From contig JBAJFE010000026.1 of NCBI GenBank assembly GCA_037903355.1, forward strand, positions 5,642,001-5,706,000: a stretch of DNA of 64,000 nt, read 5' to 3'. The translations under genes and the position numbers were made by a program. The notes below the pieces were generated by a model. It searched no databases. It was not told the DNA's origin and saw only the letters and a list, made by a program, of their open reading frames with translations. Below, in pieces: positions 1 to 12,099 of this stretch. The stretch's first letter is position 1, and every line of letters begins with the position of its first letter. Source of the stretch: Trichuris trichiura (taxonomy: Eukaryota > Nematoda > Enoplea > Trichinellida > Trichuridae).

Positions 1-11
1 GCAAGAGCACC

Positions 12-313
12 CAAAATTGTAAGATACAAAGAAGGTGAGTGCATAGCATGAGCGCTATGCAGTATGATATTCAGTGCAATGGAGGTGCTCAGCTTGGATG
101 ACAATGGACATTGTGGTCAGCGAATGGGTCGGCTTATTAGAAATAGAAACTTTACAAGTATAACGGGTAAACTGTCCGACTCACATGATAATGTATGCTA
201 TTGCAATGTATGGAAGGGAAGAATACGCAAAATTGTAAGATAAAGCGAAGGTGAGCGCATAGCGTGAGCGTTATGCAGTATGATATCCAGTGCAGCTTGC
301 TGAGCTTGAATGA
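12..313 (+). repeat. Diverged direct repeat pair, each copy with a hairpin
   Basis: Two copies of about 90 bp lie in the same orientation at 12-102 and 228-313, 216 bp apart. Both open with CAAAATTGTAAGATA and run through GAAGGTGAG to a shared GAGCTTG/CAGCTTGG tail. Each contains a short inverted repeat, at 41-60 and 257-276. The stem stays pairable although bases differ between copies, for example GCATAGC..GCTATGC against GCATAGCG..CGTTATGC. The repeat may continue left of the window. The family is not recognised. Confidence 0.7.
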
Positions 314-354
314 CTTGCTATTCCTTTTTGAATTGGAGGATCACCCTTCAGCGT

Positions 355-683
355 CCGCTGATTCTCAGGTCAGAGGACGCGCGTTTCTTCAGCAGTGTTA
401 AGTTGAACAGTCGCCTGGCATAGGTGAAGGCATTCATTGAAACGATCCATGATGTGCAAAAAACGGCAAGGGCTAATGAATTGGAATAAAGGTCAGCGGT
501 TACTTGGAAATAATTAGTTGGTGATTTCCAACAATGGTTACCGGATGAAAAGGGTCGAGCTGGTGTGATCTCCAAGTTCAACTGTTTGTACCAGATTTAT
601 TGGCTCCCTTTGTTATTACCGCTGACTTGCAGTTCCTGTCTGAATTTTCAGGTCAGGGGACATGCAGTGTTAAACGGTCGCGC
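355..683 (+). repeat. Second diverged direct repeat (355-414 and 619-683)
   Basis: Both segments start near CCGCTGA, share TTCAGGTCAG / CTCAGGTCAG followed by GGA, and then CAGTGTTAA and a CAGTCGC/CGGTCGC end. The second copy carries an insertion near its start. With the pair at 12-313 this suggests the first 0.7 kb is an old tandemly duplicated or transposon-derived patch. I see no coding capacity in it. Confidence 0.5.
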
Positions 684-699
684 AGTAAAAATTTTGTAC

Positions 700-3600
700 A
701 AATTTGAACATTTTTTATTCACACCGCTACCTGCTTTTCATTAAGCTACAATACGCCGGCTTCTCAGAACTCACCGACACGTACGCGCAAACAGGCGTCT
801 CTGAAAGCGAAACGATTCCACGCCGGCTAGCGCAGTAGTCCAAAGTCGTCAAAAAAATTGGATGCAGGTTCTGCGAAAGCAACAAAGCAACCTTACTTAA
901 ATTTATTCCATATGCGTCCAAAAAAGCAAGCTTACTTAAACTTATGCGAAGAAACCAAACAAACACAGCAATCAACTTCTTGCATTACAACTTCAGCAGA
1001 GCTCATTGAACCAATCCGTGAAAGTGAGTCAGCTCGTGTTAGGATAGCGTGTCCACCCGTGCAAAAAAATACATTGGTCTGTTTGCTATACATGGAACAG
1101 AATGCCCCCACAACCAACTCTAATTACAAAGTGAAGCAGAAAGAAAGCGAACAGCAAATACTTTCAGGATTAACTGATTAACTGTGATTACTTCAACCAC
1201 TGTCGCGAAACAGGCAAACCAACGCTTTCATCTGAAGTAAATGACTGACAACAGAGCTCCGGCAATCAACTTCCCGCCTCTAACTCAAGTTATTGTTTGA
1301 AGAGCAGAGAAGCTCACTGAACAGAGTGAACGCGAATTGAACGCCTGAAAGTGGGCCAGCTCAGGAAGAGACGCTTTAAATGTTAGTAAAGCGTTTCCAC
1401 TTCGGCAAATCAGAAACATCGGAAGTAGTGATCTCCAAATGAGATTCAATTTTCATGAAAAGAGAATAACATTACAGCCATCTTTCGTTATGTTTAACGC
1501 TGATTACCACCAAACACTTTCAGGATGAATAAAGCGCACTTCAACCACTGCGCTTAAGAAATGCAAATTATTTTGGCACTTCAAGATTAACCTTTCACTG
1601 CCTACGCAAGGTCGGCTGTCGCGAAATTACAGTTTCCATCATTTTGGTTACCGAGAGTTGATCCAAGGAAAGATCGATGCAGGAAGGACTACTGTTGCCG
1701 AACCAAATAACTACTGCCACAACCAATTGACCGGCAAGCGATTGTTTTCAAATGTCATGGGACATGAATCATGGGTGTGAGCACCACTAGTAACCAGATG
1801 ATCATTTGAACTGCAGTCAGGCGACATCGAGCGATCTCCTCATAGGCACAAGAATTGCCGCTGATTACTGGACAATCTCCGGATGCTGCCTTTGGAGACT
1901 GCAACGGAAGTAGAGAGTCAAATAGCGCACGATTCGTGACCATACCGTAAGCAACAGCGTCCTGCATCAACAAACCAAACTATGCACCACTGGAGCACCG
2001 AAAGTTCCGCGGGTTAACGTTTAGAAATAAACGGTTTTTAATGAACGGGTTGCAAAGCCGCAAAAAGTTTTATTCACGGGAAAATTTTTCATAAACGTAC
2101 CAATTCTTCAGGCTTTTATGATGAGTAGAAAGCGGATTAACTTCAAACAGATGACTTCAGTTTGTTACCTCTGCTAACTTTGACAGTTTTCCTTTTCATC
2201 CATACTTTGCTGTTCGAAGAAAACTATCGGTGCATCAAGTTGGCGCTCAGCCAAGGAGTATTATGAGAAGGCACAGGAGCTCACCTCAGAACGCCAAAGG
2301 CTAACAAGATAAAGGAAACTGGGAACCGTTGCTTGCATGTGATAGTTCAATGAAAAAACTTTCACTGCTTCCACAAAGACTACAGTGGTCAACTTCCAGC
2401 TTGTCTTGCGTCCATTTTAATGCTCTTACGCAGAATCTCACTCGGAGTGCCAAATTAGGGTGAATTGCTATGAAAACATGACGCTGGGCATGATGAACCA
2501 TTTCAGGAATGGTCAGACATTTACGCTTTGTTGAAACATCGGACAAGAGGAGATACAAAATTCCTTTGCAGACAGCACTAAGCCGACTTGCGGGTACACG
2601 AGTTTTTACTGCGTGATCCAACAGTTCACTGCTGTCATAAAAGTGCGCCAACAGGACTTTACGTTGTTCTTAATGTCGACAGGAGCTACTTGCATTTGCT
2701 GCTTTTCATAATCTGCTTCAATCAGAAAAAATCGTTTTCTCCGTAATATTTTGATCATTTCTATTAGTCGACTCACGGCAATTGCGATACAGTGACAAGG
2801 ACTATCAACTTCTGCTCATTTGGAAAAGTGAGTTCCCCTCAGAATGTTTTTTTCTCAACAGCACTAAATAAACCTACCCAACCACCTGAGAAAGCCTTGA
2901 CAGCGAAACAGTGCGATCTGCTCATTATGCCAACTCTCACCAAACGGAGCAGTCACATTCTGATGGTCACTTACATAGAGAGTTTGAAACACGTGGGAAC
3001 TTTGCCCCTCATCTATCCATTGTTCCCATGGACAGTAAGTGAGCACCTTCAAAGTTTCCGTGCATGCTGAAGCACACGCTGTATACTCAACGATGCCAAC
3101 AGGCAGTGCAGTCAAGCGAAGTCAATAGTCATTGCGACTAACCGAATTTCAGAGACGAAAGCTCATTAGTGATACAAAATGAACAAACAGTACTTCCAGC
3201 TCCCATGGCGTACCTCTTCCACGACCCTGCAAGTTATTCAACATAAATGCCTATTGGCCGAATATATGATAGTTGCTGGAGTTATAATCACTGCTGGGGA
3301 CAGTTGAATTTGAAAATTAAACCATGCAAATCCAGCATGAGCAACCAGACCAGTAAATAAATCTCATCATTAAGTAGCCACTGATATCTTTGTTCGGTGA
3401 GAGTTTAAAACTATTTTACCATTCATAATGCTAAATTCAATTCTTGGAAACTTCGCATGACACGTGTTAGCGACACTGAGAAACAGAAGAAAAGTCATTC
3501 TACTCTTGCTAAAGAACTCTGTTGAGGAAGAACCACTTTCTCATCTCAGAACACTGCAGAAGCATGAAAATATAGTGGACGAGCACGTTGGACACTAAAA

Positions 3601-4880
3601 CAGTTGGACATGTGCCGACTAAGTACTCTCTTCAGCAGCATCGGCAGAAACAAACCACTGCCAGTCAGAACATAACAAAGCATTTGGAGCTTACGTCACG
3701 TTAGTGCTCAAACTGTCACTTCGCGTTGGTGGGAATTTCAAACACCCATTCACAGAATCTTATGGAAGTCCCATATTCCTTTTCCAAACAGACGACCACT
3801 TCCGACCATTCGAGATGACTCTCTGTTATCGGCAATGCTCTGGCGTGAGACAGGAATGTAAAGAACACTAATCACGAGTTAATCGTTTCAGTTGCACAGC
3901 TTGCTCAAAGGACGGTTTTTTCTTACATGCGATCATGTTGTAGATGCACCGATCGTTTTCGGGCAACTGATAACTCCGTGAACTCATGTTTTAAGGAGTG
4001 GTGTTATGTTTCAGCTGCTGTCATATTCAACTGCTGGGAAAGGACGGCATCTTGCAACGGTAAAGCATTCAGAAATTGTACAAGATGGCACCTACGTCCG
4101 TATACGTACTTGCAACAGGAATACGCTCTCTAAGCGCTTTAGACTGTTATAGAATGCAAAGTTAGGGAAATTCAAGCAGCTGCATGGCGCAGCGCCCCGT
4201 ATATTCATTCACGACTGCAAGGAATCATGAAAAAAGTGAAAAATCCCAAAAGAGAAGACGAAGTTTGTTTCAGCAACTGGACGTGACTGGTTGTCGTGGA
4301 AACCTCTTCTCTTAGAGAAAATAAAAGCTTCGAAGGTTTTGCCTTTTGTCCGCCGTCTGACTTTCCTAAAAGCCCAATATACAGTTGACGAGTTCAGGCA
4401 GTTTCAAGGAGCCGTTTTAGTCTGCCTGAAACAGTCTTGCATGAGAACACTTCTATGAAAGTTTAACAACTCATCGGAGAGCACCATACGCCGATACGAC
4501 GACCATCTTAATTCACCTCCTTGTTAAACAATGGAAGCTGGCGAGATGGCTGAAACAAGCTGCATGCAGACTTTCCTTCAGTGTCACGAGCCAGTGTGTC
4601 AGAGAATGTGAACGAGGAACCTTTTGCTGCTCAATAGCGCCCAGTAGACAAAAATCGCCACTTGCACCTCATCTTTGAACATCCTGCGGGCTTGCAAAGG
4701 ATGTAACCGAGACAAAGGATTTCAATAACATGCCCACGGCCCAACACCGAGCAACCTGAGGCGAAAGCTTCGCCAAACTGTTGTTTGGTTTTGCGCCTTC
4801 TACGAACTTAAAGAAGTTTTTTGGCTTTTTGACTCGTTTTGGGCAAATACGAACGGGAACAAGTCCATGTACACCTCTTG
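700..4880. other. Intergenic stretch without a supportable gene
   Basis: Only short open frames occur here. The longest, 116 codons on the minus strand at 2301-2651, resembles nothing I know and has no splice or promoter context. I see no tRNA, rRNA or transposase. A lone Su(H)-type octamer occurs at 2992-3000 and serves as a background control for the cluster near the HES gene. Confidence 0.6.
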
Positions 4881-4883
4881 TTT

Positions 4884-5210
4884 AATAACCAGGCTTGTTC
4901 TACTCGTAAACATGCAGTAAGACAAACAACACTGACTATTCGTTCTTTTCTCGCGTGATGTCTGAAAAAACACGCTTTCTTTTGTAATGCATGCTGCCGG
5001 CCTGTTCTGTTTTTACTGGCGAGTATGCGGGCTATCCTCTTCTGCCCCTACGGAAGCCTAAGCTGAACTGTAAACTTTAAGTTTATATTTAGGCTAATGT
5101 ATGAGCGGAACAAGATAGTCGGCAGAGCTGCAACGCTAAAGTGAAACGAATAACCGCATAATCAGTGTTTTTAATCTTACTGCATATTTACGAGCACAAC
5201 GAACCTGATT
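4884..5210. mobile_element. Foldback/MITE-like element, family A copy 1
   Basis: An inverted repeat of about 60 bp per arm (4884-4942 and 5147-5210) flanks a unique core of about 200 bp. Read outward-in, both arms carry CAGG(C/T)T(T/C)GTT, CTCGTAAA(C/T)ATGCAGTAAGA and ACACTGA(C/T)TAT. The core shares GATGTCTGA, ATGC..GCCGG and GGGCTATCC..TTCTGCC with a second copy at 11009-11230 in the same orientation. There is no open reading frame, so it is probably a non-autonomous DNA transposon. No target-site duplication could be fixed by eye. Confidence 0.7.
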
Positions 5211-6068
5211 ACTGTCAGAGTACTGTAGTGCTTGCGAAGCCGAAACCATAAACCGAAAATTAACTATGAAACAACCCAAGCTTGTTAAAAGACATCCCAT
5301 TCTCCGGAAGATACCCTTTCATTTCATTGCAACGCGCAGTAAGCACTAATGCGCTCAAGCAGCGAATGGGAAACGAGTTAACGTGACGTCACATAGGACC
5401 CGCATTTTTCATCGGCATTCCGCAGTGACAGTATTACTGCAGGCACCTAACGGACGAAACCCGTGCTTTCTAAACTGTTTAAATTCCGCTAGCTTAATTT
5501 CGCCATTGTGTAGATACGAAACAAAAATCAGTGCGTAGGCGGTCAGACTGATTTTTCCGCAGATGATCTGTCGCAGATTCCCTGTTCTTGAGCAGTTATT
5601 TAAGGGAAAAGGTCCGAAGCTTTCAGGACATAGCTAGTTCCTTCGACGGTTGATTCCTACCGCAGTACAATGATGAATGTGCGTCCATTACTTAGCAGGA
5701 GTAGATCGCTTTGAAAATTAAATTAAATCCGTCAGTTAGTTGAGGTGATATTCAGCAGTATTGGATGGCTTAATGAAGAGTCCATAATACCGGATTGACT
5801 TGCAGTGCTTTTCCTCTGTACCGCGAACAATACCTCCCGCTGCTCCCGCCACTGACTTGCTTCGGATTAGGCTCACCTGGCAGTAAGGGATATTAGCACG
5901 CCAGGTTTTATGTGCGGGATCAAAGATAAAAAGGTCTTATACTTCCCTTTAGTGTTTAATCGAATAAGACATATGATGATGATCTTGTAAATTATTCGCA
6001 GGTTTGTTGTAGGGTGAGTACGGTAAAAATTGGCAATCTCTAAGTTGTTGACAAGGCTGTAGTTAGAA

Positions 6069-7025
6069 ATGGCTGCAGCGTTTAGCACGTCGGATTACCA
6101 GGCTGTGAGCGGTTTATCGAACGAAAGTCACCTAGATGGCCCGGAGAGGGATGAGATTCAGCAGGAGGCGGGCAGCGGTACCGATATATGCCGTGACTTT
6201 CTTAACAACGTTTGCTTCCGTGGAGGACGGTGCAAGTATTATCATCCGGTTGGAGTTGTGCAAAAGAACGAAAATTCAAACGGCGAAACTAAGGTAATGT
6301 TTTGCAAGGATTTTCTCAATCAGGTGTGCTTCCGCGGCGCCTGCAAGTACGTGCATTGCACACGCGAAGAGAAGGAACTTTACGAGCACACAGGCCGGGT
6401 ATCGGAAAGTCTGGCGCGCTCGATCGTAGCGGCCACTGGTCAGGATGTCATAGATGGCAGACCGCTTTGCAAGGAGTTCCTGTCGAATCACTGCACCCGT
6501 GGCGCGCGCTGTCGTTTTTGGCACATAAATCCGAAGCAAGAGCGCGAGCTTCGTATGATGGGCCCTGAGGGGAGTGCTGAACAGCGAACTCAGGCGCCGC
6601 AGCAGCCAACTATGGCAGGTTATCGCGCGAGCTTTGACACCGTTCGCGAGTTCAAGCGTAGAGCACCGGAAGATGAGCCATTGGCTCCTGGTAGCGCTCC
6701 AGCATATCAGCGTCCGCGCTACGAGACTCCACAGCAGCCTCCTCCGCCAGGTGCAACGAATAGTAACGCAATGTGCGAAGAGATTGTTAGCTTGCGCAAT
6801 CGGCTCGATTTGATGAAGCAGTCCTTGGTTGACTTGATGTCGCAGAATGACCACCTGCTGGCCGAAAATGCCCGATTGCGAGCGAAGGTGACCGCAGCAA
6901 ATATGACCGAATCTATTGCCCCATCAAACATCCTTCCAATCAATTCCATGCTGAGCAGCAACCCTGCAGTCCCGGCGACTACATTAGGAAACAATCCCAG
7001 CGATCGCTGGCCTCTGCTGCATTAA
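6069..7025 (+). CDS. ZC3H10: ZC3H10-like CCCH zinc-finger RNA-binding protein
   Basis: This is a single-exon gene of 318 residues. Three CCCH fingers fill the N-terminal half: C41-x7-C49-x5-C55-x3-H59, C79-x7-C87-x4-C92-x3-H96, and C134-x7-C142-x5-C148-x3-H152. Each begins with the family signature CRDFL / CKDFL / CKEFL. The order, spacing and wider gap before finger 3 match animal ZC3H10. A proline- and charge-rich linker follows, then a leucine heptad coiled coil at about 236-280 ending ENARLRAKV, also as in ZC3H10 (human about 434 residues; this one has a shorter tail). The family binds RNA and is linked in mammals to microRNA processing and mitochondrial gene control; the role here is inferred. 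The start is the first in-frame ATG after upstream stops. An AATAAA lies 186 bp past the stop. Confidence 0.93.
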   Translation: MAAAFSTSDYQAVSGLSNESHLDGPERDEIQQEAGSGTDICRDFLNNVCFRGGRCKYYHPVGVVQKNENSNGETKVMFCKDFLNQVCFRGACKYVHCTREEKELYEHTGRVSESLARSIVAATGQDVIDGRPLCKEFLSNHCTRGARCRFWHINPKQERELRMMGPEGSAEQRTQAPQQPTMAGYRASFDTVREFKRRAPEDEPLAPGSAPAYQRPRYETPQQPPPPGATNSNAMCEEIVSLRNRLDLMKQSLVDLMSQNDHLLAENARLRAKVTAANMTESIAPSNILPINSMLSSNPAVPATTLGNNPSDRWPLLH

Positions 7026-7210
7026 GTGCTGCTGCGGACAGGTCGCGGCTTTGTACCACTTTCGTTATTACTACTACTGCTTTTGCCTGGCAGCGAATCT
7101 GCAACGATTTCTATTTTCTGTGGCGTTTAACGTACTTTGTACCCCTTGCGCATTTGTTACGCCCAAATACTGATAATCTCTGAACATAGCCCGTGGTTTC
7201 TATTAGATAT

Positions 7211-7216
7211 AATAAA
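7211..7216 (+). terminator. Poly(A) signal AATAAA of the ZC3H10-like gene
   Basis: A canonical AATAAA sits 186 bp after the ZC3H10-like stop codon, a normal 3' UTR length. A T/G-rich stretch follows within about 40 bp, as expected for a cleavage site. Confidence 0.65.
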
Positions 7217-7229
7217 TGTGTAGATGCTG

Positions 7230-10200
7230 GGGTTGCATCGTTTTTCCACCGACCGACCCCACCCATCTTCTCTGCTCCGCGACACATGTCCATCAGTCGT
7301 TTCTCACACTTTTTGGTGCGAACGATCTGTACGAAACGTTGAGTTTTTGCTGTTTAGTCTTTCGTTGTCAAGACGGCCATGATGTCTTTGCCATTGCCAA
7401 GATGGATTTGCTAAAGTGAATGCATGGACGATTCGTCAAAAATTCTTCTTCCCAACTGCGCAGCGATCCTTTTACTGCTATGTATCATTCATCCTGTCAC
7501 TTTTGTCTCGTATATTTTGAACAACCTATACTTATTCTAGTCTTGTTATGTGGTGTGTGTTGAAATGAGTTTTATTAATAACTATCAGCCACAAAGTAAA
7601 AGTACTTTTCTAACGTATACTATTTCAGTTTTGAAGGTAGCGATTGCGCTTTTGCACGTAACTCTGGGGTTTTTGCGTCGGGAAAAAGTCCAATTACTGT
7701 TTGCCATTTATTCAGTAGCAGAGGCGAAATTTTTCTATGACAGCTGTTATCAATCAATGAAATTGTCTTGAGCATTATTGCAATGCTTGTTGTTTACTCT
7801 TCGATATGCTGAACTAAAGCGAAACGGGTTCACCATAGGCGCCTCTGTTTTGCTATTTCGATTTTCAGTTTATTTCAACACGTTTTACTTCATTCGTTAT
7901 GTTTAACTAAGTGAGAAGACAGCATGCAGACACTACTAAGAAGTTGAATCAGTGAAGTACGTTCATGTCTTCGTTTTATGTAAATAAGGGAATGGCAAAA
8001 TGTTGGCAGTATCATTTTTATTCGAAATTATTATGACGCAAGAAGTTCGTTAATGATCGAATTTTTTGCAGCGCGCTGATGAAGTTTTATTGTTTGCATT
8101 TTTAAAAGAAACAGCTTGATATCCGTTCGTTGCATGACTTCAACAATGCTGCAGAATATTCAAACGGAAATCAAGCCGTTCCGAGCGGTCACCATTCGCG
8201 GAAAGGGCTTTGTCATTTCCATTTTCTTTTGCGCTGCCGCATAAATAAATAATCAGAGCATTGATTTCAATTACGCGGCTCTGCCGTTGCAAAGAACCGA
8301 ATGGCCATATCCGCGATTCCTTTGCAGGAAAATCGTTTTAAGCTCTTCAGCCGGCTTTTGTGGCGATTCAGAAAATTTTCAGCTTTACCTATTATGTTGC
8401 ACAATTTCAAAATTGGTTCCCAATAAATTTTAACCTACTTTGAAAATTGTACCATGCGGACTGTTACTTTCTAAAATATTCCAGCCAATTGAAATGCGCA
8501 GTCTCGTTTGTCAATCCTTGCCGCCTGTTCGATGTTTCAACTGACGCATTAGCTTTTCCGCTTTCTTTTTCTAACAACTTTGCGCCTGTAAATTGTTGCA
8601 TGACTAAGCAAAGCCGTTTATTTACAAAACATTTTGCTACATAAAAGAATCTGTTGCTATTGTATGCAAAATTGTTTATTGTTTATAGCAGTTTTTTGGG
8701 CTAAATTTAAATAGTTTAACTCGCATTTGCTTTTGAACAATATTTGCATATTTGAGCATTCTGTTCACTTGAAATTCATTGCTTGAAGAGAGAGTAGTCG
8801 CTGAAGCTTCTTTAAAACCCGCAGAAGTATACTTTTTTCCACCGTCGACCTGAATTCATCGAGACGCGTGCAAAAGTGAAGCGTTGTCATTGGAGAAGTT
8901 TTACCCTTCTTGCTTGAGGGATCGTTAATTTAGTTAACGGCATACTTTTCTATCCACTTACACTATTTTTTAAAAAAAGTAGAAGTGATTCTTAAATTTT
9001 TTTGCCTTTCGTTAGGCTGAAAATTTGCTCGCCACGTCATGGTAATTAAATGTGTTTATGTTTGGCGTAATGATGGCTTTCGGTAAATCCGCTCCATTTG
9101 AGATGTCAATATTGCTTCAGGAATGCCAAAGGGAAAAAGTGATTTCCATAGAGTTACGGAATAAGCGTTTCGTCTATAATGTTCAGCAATAGACGAGCCG
9201 GCAAAGACAGCATTTGTTGTCATATAGTTAAAATATTTGGTAATAACAGTGTTATAGATGTCTTGCAAAGATGAGGCATTGTCTAAACCGCATAGCATTG
9301 CAGCTCTGTAAAAGTGCCTTTGTTTTTTACATTTTTAAGTTTTAAGTGTTTTAGGTTTCCCTATCGATGGTCTTCACGTGGTAGACCCACGGAAGAGCTA
9401 CAAGAAGGAAGGTGAGTTTTAATGAAATGTACATTTATGTTAGAAAACTCGATTTGTCGGTATTGGTTCTAACGACGGTATTCTCTTTTTAAATTTTCTT
9501 TTGAATACCGCTGCTCATATGTTCGTAAACTTTTTGCTTCTTTCCGCGTTTATTGTTTCTGTTGAAACTGAAGAACGGATTATCGCTTGATTGTATTGCG
9601 ACATTTTTGACAGGAGTTCTTTTGGACTTAAACGCCACAGTTTGTTCTCCCAAAGAATCCAGCTGTCGACTCATTACTTTAAACGTATCCGTGTTTTTGC
9701 TTACCTCATTTGCCAAAACTTTTGGCTGATTAAAGAGTAGATGCTTTTAGGTTACACTTTCCATGTTTTTACTGAACTTTGGCTGTTAGCTGAGCAAAGG
9801 AGCAAACTGTATTGGCCGAAATGCTTTTCTATTCCTCAGCCATTGTCGCAACAGGTTTCTTACGATTTGCAATGTTAGTTTATTTTGCACAGATTTATTT
9901 TCAGTTGCAACCAATACTAGCGGACGGAACAGAGTTGTACGAATTGTGGCTAAGTAAACGCATGCGTTTATTTCTTTTGTTAGTTTTGCCCGAGAATTAT
10001 TTTCGCCATTTCAGAGTTTGTTGCGCAGGTTTGCTGTCTTCGAGTATCTGGCGAACGACTTTTTCCATTTGTAGCACAAGTCGATTTTTCCTTGATCGGA
10101 AGAACGCGGTACAACATTCCTTACACGAACAGCGCGGATGACATTTGGGCTGTAAAAAAACTCAAGTGAACCGGCATGCATCATTCTTACGGTAATAGAA

Positions 10201-11005
10201 TGGGCGCGATCCTGTAAAGGCTTTTCATCATTTCTGTCCCTTCATCTTGACAGATGATTCTGTCAGTTTTCGACCAACGGCACCTTCCCGTAGTGCGATG
10301 GTTGGTGATGTTGCACTGAGATTCTCGTTGACTCGCTGTTTCTTCTGCTAACATAAACATTGCAATTTTAAGGTAATGAATTTTAAAGTGGCCGTTGCGA
10401 AGATCGGCTGTTTTCCTAGAAGTTTGCTTATGCGGTAAAGGAAATGTTTAATTTTTTTGGCTAAAAATGTTACCTGCAGTATGGCCCCTTTGCTCTTTAG
10501 AAATAGTCGTCGAAGCTTAACTCGTTTTTGGAAAAAGTGACGTTTCCAAAGAAATACCAGAACGCACCCCTTTTAAGCCAACGTGTAGGGAACCGCTTTG
10601 AAAATATTTGAGTTAACTTGCTGCGCCTTAAGGGAAATAGTGGTTTGCCTTTCGTTCTCTTAAAAAAGACGAGTTTGGTTATGATGAAACGCAACATAAA
10701 AGGTACTGAGAAACGAAGTCTGAGTTTGTCTGGTTGAAGAATCGCGAAGGCAAATCGAAACCAAAAATTATCATTAAGTAGCTGTGCTTCAGTAAGCAAA
10801 AATGCACCCATTGGAACTGGCACATTTCGTATATGCTTTCAAAAATAACTGTTTTGTTTGACAGAAGTTCTAAGTTTACGTGTTGCTACGAATCTGTTTC
10901 AACGCAACTGTCTTGCCAAGATGTTCAGTTGGTTTTTATTTCAATTGGTCATATGTACTTTGTTTTAGGGTTCCGCCTATTCGCCCACAAGCAGTACAGT
11001 AATAT
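7230..11005. other. Intergenic, AT-rich, no gene seen
   Basis: About 3.8 kb of AT-rich sequence without a recognisable open reading frame or RNA gene. Reading frames are all under 110 codons and biased to F, L and K, as expected from T-rich or A-rich DNA. A small perfect hairpin (CGTTAA..TTAACG) lies near 8927-8941. Confidence 0.6.
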
Positions 11006-11008
11006 TCA

Positions 11009-11230
11009 AAACAATCAGGTTCGTTCTAAACGACATCGATTATTGACTTTTCGTTCATGATGTCTGAGAAATGCGGGTTTTTTTCTGTTAAGCATGCCGG
11101 CTATCCCATTCTGCCTTTAGCTCCGCTTAATCCAAGATGTGACACTTGTGTTTGGGCTTAGGTTTTGGCTAAGCCGGGACGCATAATCAATGCTGTTTGT
11201 CTTTCTGTGTGTTTGCGAATAAAACAAATT
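11009..11230. mobile_element. Foldback/MITE-like element, family A copy 2
   Basis: This is a shorter, more diverged copy of the element at 4884-5210, in the same orientation. The left arm (11009-11053) contains ATCAGGTTCGTTCT and a GATTATTGAC..TTCG end. The right arm (11181-11230) contains GCATAATCAATG and TTTGCGAATAAAAC. The core (11055-11140) repeats GATGTCTGAGAA, GCATGCCGGCTATCC and TTCTGCCT. Neither copy has coding potential. The flanks differ, which supports independent insertions rather than a segmental duplication. Confidence 0.65.
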
Positions 11231-12099
11231 GAGGCAGCGCACAGGATTAGTTGCATGTTTTTTCCTACTAGTAGTGGTACCACAGCCGTTCAGTGGTGAA
11301 GGAGAAAGGACAAAAGCGCTGGAGACATTCGAATATGGTAGCGACATCAATGGCTAGATGGCAGAGCATCAATCAGTAGCTGAGACTTAGCCTTACTCGT
11401 GATGCCGTTTGGATGTACCGTCGGCAAGTCTTAACGAGGATACTATCGCAGCACTCACTGGAAAGCTCGTTGACCCAGAGGCTGATTACCTTAAGGCAGC
11501 GCTATTCTACGCGCGCACTAGGGCGAAAGATGAAGATAGCCAAATTTGTTAGGGAATTGTCCAAGCTGGCAGAACAAGCATTCTCACGATAGCCAGCCCA
11601 CCATCAGGACAAACTGGTATTGCAGAAGTTTGTGCAGGATTTCGTGTGGGTCGCTGGGTATTCCTGAAATCGTTAAAGCCCTACTGTGGCCAGTGCAGGA
11701 AGTCATAGATGCGGTGACTAGGACCACATCGCATTCTTGCTTCACCGTCAAATGTTACATACCGCATGCAACTGTGAAAAGACACCGACATCCAGATGGT
11801 GCACAGCGGCAGACTGGAGCCTTGCCCCTGGGATGTCTGAGTACTGACAAAGGAAATAGTTAGAAAGCCAATTCCACCAGTGCCAAAGCCTCAATCAGAA
11901 CGTCCGGCTACGAGCAACTTTGCTCCGTAGATCAGCTTTGAACCAGACGAGTTACCAGTGAAAATCCAGAGGTCTGCAGTGTCATAGTAGATCTTCAGAT
12001 TCACAGGTTTGGCCTGTTGGATGTATCTGTAAGTAAACTTCAAAGTGCCCTACCAACGGATGGATGAGCAAATTGTAAGAGAAAATACAGAACAATTTG

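Noticed and set aside
3852..3866. GGAATGTAAAGAA, like the miR-1 mature sequence
   Set aside because: No complementary star arm lies within 80 bp upstream, so no precursor hairpin; the first base and 3' half also differ.
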